This document shows positions 14,853 through 20,651 of a stretch of DNA of 24,898 nt, in pieces. The translations under genes were made by a program, and so were the position numbers. Location: IMG/VR virus record IMGVR_UViG_3300013093_000261, positions 1 to 24,898 of that record. One strand, written 5' to 3'. Source of the stretch: a virus. The first letter of the stretch is position 1. The number at the start of each line of letters is the position of its first letter. The notes under the pieces were generated by a model that was given only the letters and a program-made list of their open reading frames with translations, was not told where the DNA came from and searched no databases.

Positions 14853-15148
14853 TACGCCGCCTCCTTCTTTTTGCACACAACCTTGAGAACTTCGAAAGGC
14901 TTGCCTTCCTTGGTGCATGCCGAGAACAGCTTGAACTGCTCTTCGGTGATGCCGTAGGTGGCAAACAATTTGTCAAAGTCCATAACGGAACGCTGGGAAA
15001 GGGTGACTTTGACGTCAACTTCGTCACCGGACACGAGGTCGGTGCCGAGGGCTACGATCTCAGCCTTGAGAGCTTTTTTGGCATCTGCAGCAGCCTTTTC
15101 GGCTTGGTCGAGATCGTAGTACTGGTCGGCGAGAGAGCGGTTCAACAT
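14852..15148 (-). CDS. Small conserved phage protein, first gene after promoter
   Basis: 98 residues; GGAGA six bases upstream supports the ATG. An N-terminal helix rich in Ala, Asp and Lys (DLDQAEKAAADAKKALKAEI) precedes LGTDLVSGDEVDVKVTLSQR, a short beta hairpin. VMDFDKLFATYGITEEQFKLF and a basic end KVVCKKKEAA follow. I recall this layout (helix, ALG-x-D-V-x-x-G-D, then V-x-LSQR/SER) from small phage proteins of unknown role, often near SSB or exonuclease genes. It is the first gene after the promoter at 15196-15224 and has a 5' leader with a hairpin. Confidence 0.65.
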   Translation of the reverse strand: MLNRSLADQYYDLDQAEKAAADAKKALKAEIVALGTDLVSGDEVDVKVTLSQRSVMDFDKLFATYGITEEQFKLFSACTKEGKPFEVLKVVCKKKEAA

Positions 15149-15171
15149 CTGTATTCTCCATCTAAAATCTA

Positions 15172-15188
15172 ATCAGCACCGCGCTGAT
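15172..15188. promoter_or_regulatory. Palindrome at predicted transcription start
   Basis: ATCAGC (15172-15177) and GCTGAT (15183-15188) are a perfect 6-bp inverted repeat with a 5-base centre. It begins about seven bases downstream of the -10 element of the minus-strand promoter, so it falls at +1 to +17 of the transcript. It could be an operator for a dimeric repressor or a stabilising 5' hairpin in the mRNA. Symmetry and position are seen; function is inferred. Confidence 0.45.
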
Positions 15189-15195
15189 GAACATA

Positions 15196-15224
15196 GGTAT
15201 AGAGTATAGTTTTTTACCCGTCAA
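15196..15224 (-). promoter_or_regulatory. Sigma70-like promoter for the 15148-13198 gene cluster
   Basis: On the minus strand TTGACG (15224-15219) and TATACC (15201-15196) are separated by exactly 17 bases. The -35 matches the consensus at five of six positions, and an alternative TATACT lies inside the spacer. It is followed by a leader of about 40 bases and the ATG at 15148. The -35 lies inside the end of the small ORF at 15214-15315. Confidence 0.65.
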
Positions 15225-15315
15225 TACCCCTGCACAAAATAATTCTTAGGACGTACCCTATCAATCCCATTGCCCAAAAAAATGCAACAAGTTCAGCTAT
15301 TTGTCTCGGTTCCAT
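15214..15315 (-). CDS. Candidate tiny membrane protein (33 aa)
   Basis: A short open frame on the minus strand from ATG at 15313-15315 to TAA at 15214-15216. It encodes 33 residues: a short polar start (MEPRQIAEL), a hydrophobic segment (about 7-27, VAFFWAMGLIGYVLRIIL) and a Cys/Arg/Gly end. GAGAGG lies about ten bases upstream, inside the preceding gene, which it overlaps by 19 bases in another frame. One membrane helix in so short a frame, filling a gap that would otherwise be empty, makes a real gene plausible. The prediction rests on this alone. The alternative is a non-coding leader carrying the promoter. Confidence 0.35.
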   Translation of the reverse strand: MEPRQIAELVAFFWAMGLIGYVLRIILCRGIDG

Positions 15316-15494
15316 AATCTTTTAACCTCTCTTTCTATATGCGGCCGGACAAGCTCCGGCTGCTCATCTAACAATTTTTTTCTTTGCTCCTTGTTCTTGC
15401 CAGCCATAACTTTCTTGGCTTCCAAATAAATATAAAACGAAATCACTGACTGCATGGCTTTGGATTGGTCTTCGAGGCGTTCCGCGCCCTCCAT
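15297..15494 (-). CDS. Small helical phage protein, start uncertain
   Basis: 65 residues from the ATG at 15494. The frame is open to 15614, but that would overlap the nuclease gene by 101 bases, and the translation there looks unlike a protein start. The Shine-Dalgarno sequence before 15494 is weak, so the start is uncertain. The product is helical and charged (EGAERLEDQSKAMQSVISFY, then EAKKVMAGKNKEQRKKLLDE) and ends HIEREVKRLWNRDK. I do not recognise its family with confidence. It follows the nuclease gene by 19 bases and is likely cotranscribed with it. Confidence 0.55.
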   Translation of the reverse strand: MEGAERLEDQSKAMQSVISFYIYLEAKKVMAGKNKEQRKKLLDEQPELVRPHIEREVKRLWNRDK

Positions 15495-15513
15495 AACCGC
15501 ATCGATCGCCGTA

Positions 15514-15927
15514 CTAGGCCTGACCTTGTTCGGCCAAATACTGTAAGAAAGCAGACCAAGCTGCCTCACACCCGAGCGCGATGCAGACAAAAGCGCCTTT
15601 TTCCTTCGCGACATTCAAGAACTCCTTTTGCCCATCTTGCCATGATGACTTGGTATGATCTCGACGTTTTATTTCACAAACAAATGACGGTGACGCAGGA
15701 ATAATAACATCCGACGCCCCCTTGGTCATGCCCTCGGCCCGTTCAAATGCCGCCTTCGTCCAGCTGCGCTTGCCCTCATTCCTTGGATGGAATGCGATAA
15801 GCCCCCACGAATCAGGATAATCCTTACGCAGCCTATTAAAGAACGTAACCTGCTCCATTGATTCGGACGGGCACTCGCCGCGATAGCTCATGTCGCCAAA
15901 TACTGGGATGTCATGCGGGAATTTCAT
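15514..15927 (-). CDS. VRR-NUC-like PD-(D/E)XK nuclease
   Basis: 137 residues. The ATG at 15927 has GGAGG close upstream; a TTG at 15948 is rejected. Motifs of a PD-(D/E)XK nuclease are present. Glu26 sits in an early helix (SMEQVTFFNRLRKDYP). A strand and turn, GMTKGASDVIIPA, carries Asp73, and FVCEIKRRDHTKSSWQDGQK carries Glu85 and Lys87 (E-x-K). The sequence then continues WQ-x-GQ-x-F, as in the VRR-NUC and phage nuclease group. Its role could be resolving branched DNA or degrading host DNA. It overlaps the helicase gene by 17 bases, so helicase and nuclease are made together. Confidence 0.8.
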   Translation of the reverse strand: MKFPHDIPVFGDMSYRGECPSESMEQVTFFNRLRKDYPDSWGLIAFHPRNEGKRSWTKAAFERAEGMTKGASDVIIPASPSFVCEIKRRDHTKSSWQDGQKEFLNVAKEKGAFVCIALGCEAAWSAFLQYLAEQGQA

Positions 15928-17692
15928 CTGCCCTCCGGTTGTATGCAAATACCTTATAGAACTTTGTGCTTACGTCTTTAGCATAAGTAATGGTGTCTGG
16001 CTTTTTCCCGCCAAGCGCCAAAAACGCGGCCCGGTCTGTGTAACCCTGAGACCACGTAGGCGCCTTAAACACCCAAAACGCAAATGATCGGTAAGGCGTG
16101 GTGACATTAATCCGCCAGCACTCGCGCCCAGATTGGCTAAGGGTGCTATTGACCTCCCAACCCGTCACAACGTCCGTTTGCCGCCGCGTAGGGTCTGCCT
16201 TCATCTCTTTAAACGCAGCAACAAGCTTCTCGTTCGGGTCGACAATCTCGCCCTTACACTCGCTACAATATCTTGATGCTATGTCGTTATCGGCCTCGCA
16301 GTGGGGGCATTGTTTCGTGGTCCACCTATAGCTACACTGCAAAAGCTGTCCCGCAACCAATACTCGACTACCGCACCGTCTTCCGTAATGTGCCGGGACG
16401 TCCCCATGTTCTGACGGAATTGGTTTACCGTCGAGATCGCAAAAATACCCACTAGCGTTAATTTTGAAACCTGAGGGGTTCGGCCTTGCAGTAAACTCAT
16501 TTTCAGCCTCGCATGTTGGACAAGTGCATTTAATGTAAGTGACGTCGGCGCCTTTTTTGACGGCCGTAATTTCAGGATTGAATACGTCGCCATCCGGGCA
16601 GTGCCGCTCAATGTTTTCGGCATAGTCCAAGATCAGACAATCATCCTTGCCGTCACTAATACGCAAACCGCGGCCGATGATCTGCTGCAATAGACCTACG
16701 GATTCCGTCGCCCGTAGCATTGCAATCAAATCCACATGTGGTGCGTCGAAACCGGTCGTCAGCACCGACACGTTCACGATGTACTTGATCTCGCGCGCTT
16801 TGAACCGAGCTATAATGTCTGCGCGCTCTTCTCTTGGTGTGTCACCGGTAACGATCGCAGAAAGCTCCCGTGGGAGGCTGGCAAAGCACTCGTGGGCATG
16901 TTGCACGGTCGCCGCAAAGATCATCACTCCCTGCCTGTTTCTGGCCTGTGCAACCACGTCTGCAATAATGTCGGACGTTGTCCTGCCCAGCCCTACATAT
17001 GCCCGATCGACATCAGCCGCGTCAAACTGCCCTCGGCTGTTCAACTTCATATCCAGCGTATGATAACTCTCGGCATGAATTTTACCAATGACCGGCTTGG
17101 TTAAAAAACCCTTATCAATAAGTTCCCGAGCAGTAATGCGATCGACACAAACGGCAAAATAAGGATCACTTGTTTCCCGTTCGGGAACGGGATTACCGTT
17201 CGGCCATTGGGCAAAAATATACCCTGTGCCCATCCTATAGGGCGTGGCCGTCATACCAACAACGCGGATATTGGGGTTTTGTTCCCGCATAGCCCATACA
17301 ATCTTGCGGATCGTCGGTGTGATGCCGTGACACTCGTCAATAATGATCATAGCAAACTGATTGCCAAAACGCTTGATCCGGTTGTGGACCGTCACAGGCG
17401 TAGCAAAGACCACCGGATGCTGCAGCGACTTCGCCCCGGCGCTCGCCGAGAAGATCGAGAACTTGTTGCCAGTGAGCGCGTATTTCTCGCTGTTCTGGAT
17501 CACAAGTTCTGCGCTGGGCGCAAGGCAAAGTATTCTTTTGCCGTTAGATATGCGGTGAATAGTCTCCGCCAACGCCGCAATAATGTGGCTCTTGCCTGCC
17601 CCAGTGGCAGCCTCGATCATGACAGGCTCAGTGGTTTTCTTGATCCACTGGATCAGCGCATCATGCGCCTTCTGCTGATAATCTCTTAACAT
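15911..17692 (-). CDS. SF2 DEAD/DEAH-type helicase with zinc ribbons
   Basis: 593 residues. N-terminal Q-type motif RDYQQKAHDAL, Walker A ATGAGKS (29-35), Walker B DECH (119-122), motif III TATP (148-151), motif V LTTGFDAP (311-318) and motif VI QIIGRGLR (337-344) define a complete superfamily 2 helicase of the Ssl2/RecQ-like phage group. After the helicase core come two metal-site candidates: C389/C391/C394, and C462-x2-C465 with C476-x2-C479. A C-terminal domain of about 90 residues follows, which I recall from phage helicases. It should unwind or remodel DNA using ATP. The ATG follows the methyltransferase stop with no gap. Confidence 0.92.
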   Translation of the reverse strand: MLRDYQQKAHDALIQWIKKTTEPVMIEAATGAGKSHIIAALAETIHRISNGKRILCLAPSAELVIQNSEKYALTGNKFSIFSASAGAKSLQHPVVFATPVTVHNRIKRFGNQFAMIIIDECHGITPTIRKIVWAMREQNPNIRVVGMTATPYRMGTGYIFAQWPNGNPVPERETSDPYFAVCVDRITARELIDKGFLTKPVIGKIHAESYHTLDMKLNSRGQFDAADVDRAYVGLGRTTSDIIADVVAQARNRQGVMIFAATVQHAHECFASLPRELSAIVTGDTPREERADIIARFKAREIKYIVNVSVLTTGFDAPHVDLIAMLRATESVGLLQQIIGRGLRISDGKDDCLILDYAENIERHCPDGDVFNPEITAVKKGADVTYIKCTCPTCEAENEFTARPNPSGFKINASGYFCDLDGKPIPSEHGDVPAHYGRRCGSRVLVAGQLLQCSYRWTTKQCPHCEADNDIASRYCSECKGEIVDPNEKLVAAFKEMKADPTRRQTDVVTGWEVNSTLSQSGRECWRINVTTPYRSFAFWVFKAPTWSQGYTDRAAFLALGGKKPDTITYAKDVSTKFYKVFAYNRRADEIPA

Positions 17693-18208
17693 CTATTGCC
17701 CTACAAAAATTGTTTCTGTTGGGCAATCTTCGAAAAGATACCAACAACAGTTGTCTTTACCCGCCGTATTACCAAACCACTTTACCCGCCCTACCGACAC
17801 GATCTTTTTGCAACGCGTAAGGTAAGGGATCGCTTGCCTCGTATGCATCCAGTCGGCGTCAAATAGAAGCCACGTCGGTGCCAGAAAAAAAGACCGCTCG
17901 ATGATCTGATGAAGCACTTCCCGTCCCCAAGGCGGATTCGTAATGATGACGTCAGCGCGATTGAGGTCTTCTTTTTTAAGAAATGTCGCATCAAGTTGTT
18001 TCACAATCTTATGTCTAGGGTCAACGTCATAAGCCGCCACGCATTTGTGGCCATGCTTTTGTAAAATCTTAATCAACGCACCATCGCCGGCACACGGCTC
18101 GGCATAGTACGTAACCTTATCTAAATGCTTTAGAAGCGGTAGAACCGCATCCTCTGGCGTCGAATAAAGATCAAGCTTGTGGCGCTTGAATTGCGATCTC
18201 TTGCCCAT
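17693..18208 (-). CDS. Class I SAM-dependent DNA adenine methyltransferase-like protein
   Basis: 171 residues. Basic N-terminus GKRSQFKRHKLDLYSTPEDA, then the SAM-binding motif AEPCAGDGALI (36-46), the acidic end of strand 2 (AAYDVDP, 59-65) and the catalytic motif NPPW (91-94), typical of N6-adenine or N4-cytosine methyltransferases. At 171 residues it is short. No separate target-recognition domain is visible, so the substrate may be loosely specified, or it may act on another molecule. It overlaps the exonuclease gene by 38 bases, with a weak Shine-Dalgarno. The likely role is protecting phage DNA from host restriction, but this is inference. Confidence 0.85.
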   Translation of the reverse strand: MGKRSQFKRHKLDLYSTPEDAVLPLLKHLDKVTYYAEPCAGDGALIKILQKHGHKCVAAYDVDPRHKIVKQLDATFLKKEDLNRADVIITNPPWGREVLHQIIERSFFLAPTWLLFDADWMHTRQAIPYLTRCKKIVSVGRVKWFGNTAGKDNCCWYLFEDCPTETIFVGQ

Positions 18209-18788
18209 CCCAATACTTCTCTGGTTTCTCGCGCTCGATCAAGTACTCATCATAAAACCGCTTTAACGCCATAAGCGCCGTGTCGGTATATGGCTTATCA
18301 AAGTGTACCGTTTCCAGCTCGTCTCCGTTTGGGGCCCATTGGTAGAAATGGCACCACTCGCGGCCCGTTACATACATCTGTATCTGCATCTGACTATAAT
18401 AATGAACTTGCATCTTTGCTGTTTTAAAAACAGGCTTTTCGGCACCCCGCAATCCAAAAGGACACTTCACCTCAATTAAACCTGTCGCACCAATTAGACC
18501 GTCCGGGCTCGCGCCTAACCAATCGTCCATGGTGTAAAAACCGCACTTTTCAACCATAGTGCCGGTTTTCATTTCATATTGAGAAATCGCACCATCTTCG
18601 TTCAATGTACCCCAATTTGTGGCTACATTTCCCGTGAACTCTGACGGCGCACCGTGCCAATCACGCACCATGCGGCGCATGACGTCAGCCCGCTTGGTAA
18701 ATGGAGACACACCGAGAATGGCCCCCACAGATGAACCTGTGACGCGACCCTTGCGGGCCTTAAACCATTCTTCGGTGCGCTGTTCCAT
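18171..18788 (-). CDS. YqaJ/lambda-type viral recombinase exonuclease
   Basis: 205 residues. ATG at 18788 overlaps the upstream stop (TAATG at 18786-18790); the longer frame to 18884 is rejected. It begins EQRTEEWFKARKGRVTGSSV and contains AILGVSPFTKRADVMRRMV, then WLGASPDGLIG (Asp96) and LIEVKCP (Glu106, Lys108), the PD-(D/E)XK catalytic set. VHYYSQMQIQMYVTG follows, the conserved helix of YqaJ-type nucleases. It should degrade one strand from a double-strand end to give ssDNA for annealing. A Sak4-like ATPase and SSB-like protein on the same strand fit this role. Confidence 0.92.
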   Translation of the reverse strand: MEQRTEEWFKARKGRVTGSSVGAILGVSPFTKRADVMRRMVRDWHGAPSEFTGNVATNWGTLNEDGAISQYEMKTGTMVEKCGFYTMDDWLGASPDGLIGATGLIEVKCPFGLRGAEKPVFKTAKMQVHYYSQMQIQMYVTGREWCHFYQWAPNGDELETVHFDKPYTDTALMALKRFYDEYLIEREKPEKYWDGQEIAIQAPQA

Positions 18789-19015
18789 TAAGATGGGTCC
18801 TGATTTGTATTTAAAAAAATTGAATAATTCCGTCTTTCCATCCCATTTGTATAATGAATAGATATAGGGCCGAAATCCCGCCATCCCACGCGCCGCGACG
18901 AACCAAATTTATCGGGATTAGTCCAATGGAGAAATTCCCCATTGTTAAAAAATCTTAACTTTTTCCATCCCTGCCATATAAATGTTATTGATGGAAATGC
19001 TTTATATTCATCCAT
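18788..19015 (-). CDS. Hypothetical protein coupled to exonuclease gene
   Basis: 75 residues. The ATG at 19015 has AAAGGTG upstream, and its TAA overlaps the exonuclease start. The product is rich in aromatic and basic residues (ITFIWQGWKKLRFFNNGEFL, then WTNPDKFGSSRRVGWRDFGP). No membrane segment or family is recognised. Tight coupling to the exonuclease suggests an accessory of recombination, although a small standalone protein is equally possible. It is the first gene after the predicted terminator at 19046-19067, with no clear promoter between them. Confidence 0.6.
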   Translation of the reverse strand: MDEYKAFPSITFIWQGWKKLRFFNNGEFLHWTNPDKFGSSRRVGWRDFGPISIHYTNGMERRNYSIFLNTNQDPS

Positions 19016-19033
19016 TATAATTTCACCTTTCCT

Positions 19034-19067
19034 ATTAAAATAACAGGGACGGCTCGTAAGCCGCCCC
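19034..19067 (-). terminator. Intrinsic terminator/attenuator after SSB-like gene
   Basis: On the minus strand GGGGCGGCT (19067-19059), loop TACG, then AGCCGTCCC (19054-19046) form a 9-bp stem with one G-U pair. TGTTATTTTAAT follows. On the plus strand the same position would be an A-C mismatch, so the structure fits minus-strand RNA better. The T tract is broken by G and A, so termination may be partial, allowing some read-through into the exonuclease genes. Confidence 0.55.
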
Positions 19068-19081
19068 CAACCCTTCCAGCC

Positions 19082-19615
19082 CTAGAAGGGTACTTCGTCG
19101 TCTTCCGTTACCGCTACAGCCTTGGGAGCAGCTGCGGCGGCCCCACCCCGCGGAGAGACTGACGAAATCCAATTCATGCCCGTGCCATCGTCACGTTTCA
19201 TGAGATTGATCTTGATCTGCATTGGCTTGTTCATTACCGATGCCTGAAGCAATTCCGACGTCGGTTCCTTACCCGATGCCTTCAGTTTGCCACCAGAATT
19301 GTTGTCGATCGCGAACAACATCTTCTTGGCCTTGTCCTGTTTGATGACAGGGTTTTTGGCCTGCGGGTCCTGATCAAACACCCAAAGCTTTTGAAACACC
19401 TTGCGGTTCTTATAATCAACCGGCGTCAAAATGCTCCAACGCAGCGAGATCAACTTCAACCCCGCTTGATTGGAAATAACGCCGGCCTCGTCGATCACGG
19501 CCACGCATTCAGTTTTATCAGGGATCGGCTCAAAATCATTGCCGCCCCCAACTTCAAACTTACCGCCTGTTTTTGCGACATCATCACCGTCGCTCAGTTC
19601 CCAAAAATTACTCAT
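19082..19615 (-). CDS. Single-stranded DNA-binding protein-like (DUF669-like), acidic tail
   Basis: 177 residues. The ATG overlaps the stop of the upstream ATPase gene (ATGA at 19612-19615). It begins MSNFWELSDGDDVAKTGGKF, then FEPIPDKTECVAVIDEAGV, GLKLISLRWSILTPVDYKNR and KVFQKLWVFDQDPQAKNPV, an OB-like pattern I recall for DUF669-type phage ssDNA-binding proteins. The C-terminal linker is Ala-rich and the chain ends in TEDDEVPF, very like the acidic tip of bacterial SSBs that recruits partner proteins. It should coat ssDNA during replication and recombination. The Ala-rich stretch before the tail fits a flexible linker. Confidence 0.85.
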   Translation of the reverse strand: MSNFWELSDGDDVAKTGGKFEVGGGNDFEPIPDKTECVAVIDEAGVISNQAGLKLISLRWSILTPVDYKNRKVFQKLWVFDQDPQAKNPVIKQDKAKKMLFAIDNNSGGKLKASGKEPTSELLQASVMNKPMQIKINLMKRDDGTGMNWISSVSPRGGAAAAAPKAVAVTEDDEVPF

Positions 19616-20379
19616 TGTGCCTTACCTTTCAAAGATGGAATATAATTCGCTAGTGGGTTTTCATTCAGTTTGACCGGGATCGGCTCAGTAATGCCGTAAC
19701 GGTTTTTGCTGACGTTTGCCGCCGTAGCGTAGGTGATCAGAATGCGTGTCCCGTCAGAGATCGCTTTCTTCTTGTCACCATCACCTGTCGTAAAGGTCTC
19801 AAGCTTTAGGAACCCTACCACGTCCACGTCATCGACGTAGGCTGGCATCGACTTCTCATGCAGGCGCAATGTATAGCGCATGTATGCATCGTCATCCGGT
19901 GGCTCAATCTTGGTTGTGTCCGCGTGAGCAATGAACACCGTGTTCATGCCGCGCTTCTCGGCCAGAATACCCGCCGCCTTACGCAAACGCTGGTGCATGC
20001 CTGCCACCGCGTCACGGCCTGCGCCGTAACCGCCGAGAGCCTGCTGTAGGCCCCGCGGCTTCTTAGGGTCGGTATCTACCACCCACTGGCCAAACATACG
20101 CTCAAGCGCCGTAACCGAATCAACGATCAGCGTCTGATAGTCGTGCTGTTCGTTAATTAACCCCTTGCACTGCTCCCAAAGGTCTTCGGGACCAGATAGG
20201 ACCGGAAACGAATCGGGACGGATGTTCGACGGAATAGCCTGCAGGCCATCCTCCGCACGGATCACGATTGGCTTCGGGAAGGTGGTGGCAAGCGTGGTCT
20301 TACCCATACCGCTGTCACCGCAGATCGTTACTAGGACCGGACGATCACCCGGCTTACTTACGCTATCTAAAATGCCCAT
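19612..20379 (-). CDS. Sak4-like RecA-type ATPase (single-strand annealing protein)
   Basis: 255 residues from ATG at 20379, which has AGGAG seven bases upstream; a GTG at 20412 lies at the promoter start and is unlikely. It begins MGILDSVSKPGDRPVLVTIC. Walker A is GDSGMGKTT (21-29) and the Walker B-like block is TLIVDS (83-88), followed by ALERMFGQWV. The block VAGMHQRLRKAAGILAEKRG, then NTVFIAHAD, corresponds to later RecA-core strands. Such small RecA-like phage proteins anneal or exchange single strands with help from SSB. It is the first gene of the minus-strand unit, in front of the SSB-like gene with which it is coupled. Confidence 0.85.
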   Translation of the reverse strand: MGILDSVSKPGDRPVLVTICGDSGMGKTTLATTFPKPIVIRAEDGLQAIPSNIRPDSFPVLSGPEDLWEQCKGLINEQHDYQTLIVDSVTALERMFGQWVVDTDPKKPRGLQQALGGYGAGRDAVAGMHQRLRKAAGILAEKRGMNTVFIAHADTTKIEPPDDDAYMRYTLRLHEKSMPAYVDDVDVVGFLKLETFTTGDGDKKKAISDGTRILITYATAANVSKNRYGITEPIPVKLNENPLANYIPSLKGKAQ

Positions 20380-20395
20380 TGGCACACTCCTCTGC

Positions 20396-20424
20396 TTCAA
20401 CGGGGTTGACACTACAGGTATGAT
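20396..20424 (+). promoter_or_regulatory. Candidate rightward promoter for the HTH-primase unit
   Basis: TTCAAC (20396-20401) and TATGAT (20419-20424) are separated by 17 bases. The -10 matches at five of six positions, the -35 at three of six. It would start near 20431 and reach the HTH gene at 20467. It overlaps the leftward promoter, so the two would compete for polymerase. Confidence 0.45.
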
Positions 20425-20439
20425 TGTGGGAATGTCAAC
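20405..20439. promoter_or_regulatory. Inverted repeat operator candidate in the divergent promoter region
   Basis: GTTGACA (20405-20411) and TGTCAAC (20433-20439) are perfect inverted copies with 21 bases between. The right arm, read leftwards, is the -35 of the leftward promoter. The left arm overlaps the -10 of that promoter and lies close to the rightward -10. The Cro-like gene starts 28 bases to the right, so a repressor of both promoters, possibly itself, could bind here. Binding is inferred. Confidence 0.5.
20411..20438 (-). promoter_or_regulatory. Leftward promoter for the recombination genes
   Basis: On the minus strand TTGACA (20438-20433) is a perfect -35. A 16-base spacer follows, then TGTAGT (20416-20411), matching the -10 consensus at four of six. 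Transcription should begin around 20404 and reach the Sak4-like gene start at 20379 after about 25 bases. Confidence 0.55.
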
Positions 20440-20466
20440 ATCGAAATGGTGAAAAGGAATAATGAA

Positions 20467-20646
20467 ATGGACGATTACCCATTAGAAAGGATTAGGCGCA
20501 TGCTGTCCGATCGCAATTTAGCGAAGGTGGCAGCCCAGACTGGTCTACACGAAAACACGATACGCGCGATTGCGTCAGGGAAAAACACCAACCCGACCCT
20601 CGCGACATTGGATAAGTTAATAGAGTATTTACGTCAGAAAGATTAA
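20467..20646 (+). CDS. Cro/XRE-like HTH regulator
   Basis: 59 residues from ATG at 20467, with AAAAGGAA upstream; the frame is open to an ATG at 20446 that lacks a Shine-Dalgarno. MDDYPLERIRRMLSDRNLAK leads into a helix-turn-helix: LAKVAAQTGLH (helix 2 and turn) and ENTIRAIASG (helix 3), residues about 18-38. KNTNPTLATLDKLIEYL, the usual last part of XRE domains, follows. At this size it is a single-domain Cro-like DNA binder. It is the first gene of the rightward unit, next to an inverted repeat and overlapping promoters, so a role as early repressor or switch is likely. It is five bases from the primase gene. Confidence 0.85.
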   Translation: MDDYPLERIRRMLSDRNLAKVAAQTGLHENTIRAIASGKNTNPTLATLDKLIEYLRQKD

Positions 20647-20651
20647 TTCAA

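Noticed and set aside
17207-17689. 160-codon plus-strand frame opposite the helicase start
   Set aside because: Antisense to the Walker A and B coding region; no start signal and no family.
20379-20412. GTG at 20412 as start of the Sak4-like gene
   Set aside because: It would lie at or before the predicted transcription start; ATG at 20379 has a strong AGGAG.
20406-20434. Plus-strand promoter using TTGACA at 20406
   Set aside because: At 16-18 bases downstream there is no acceptable -10 (GGGAAT, GGAATG, GAATGT). The motif is better explained as one arm of the inverted repeat.
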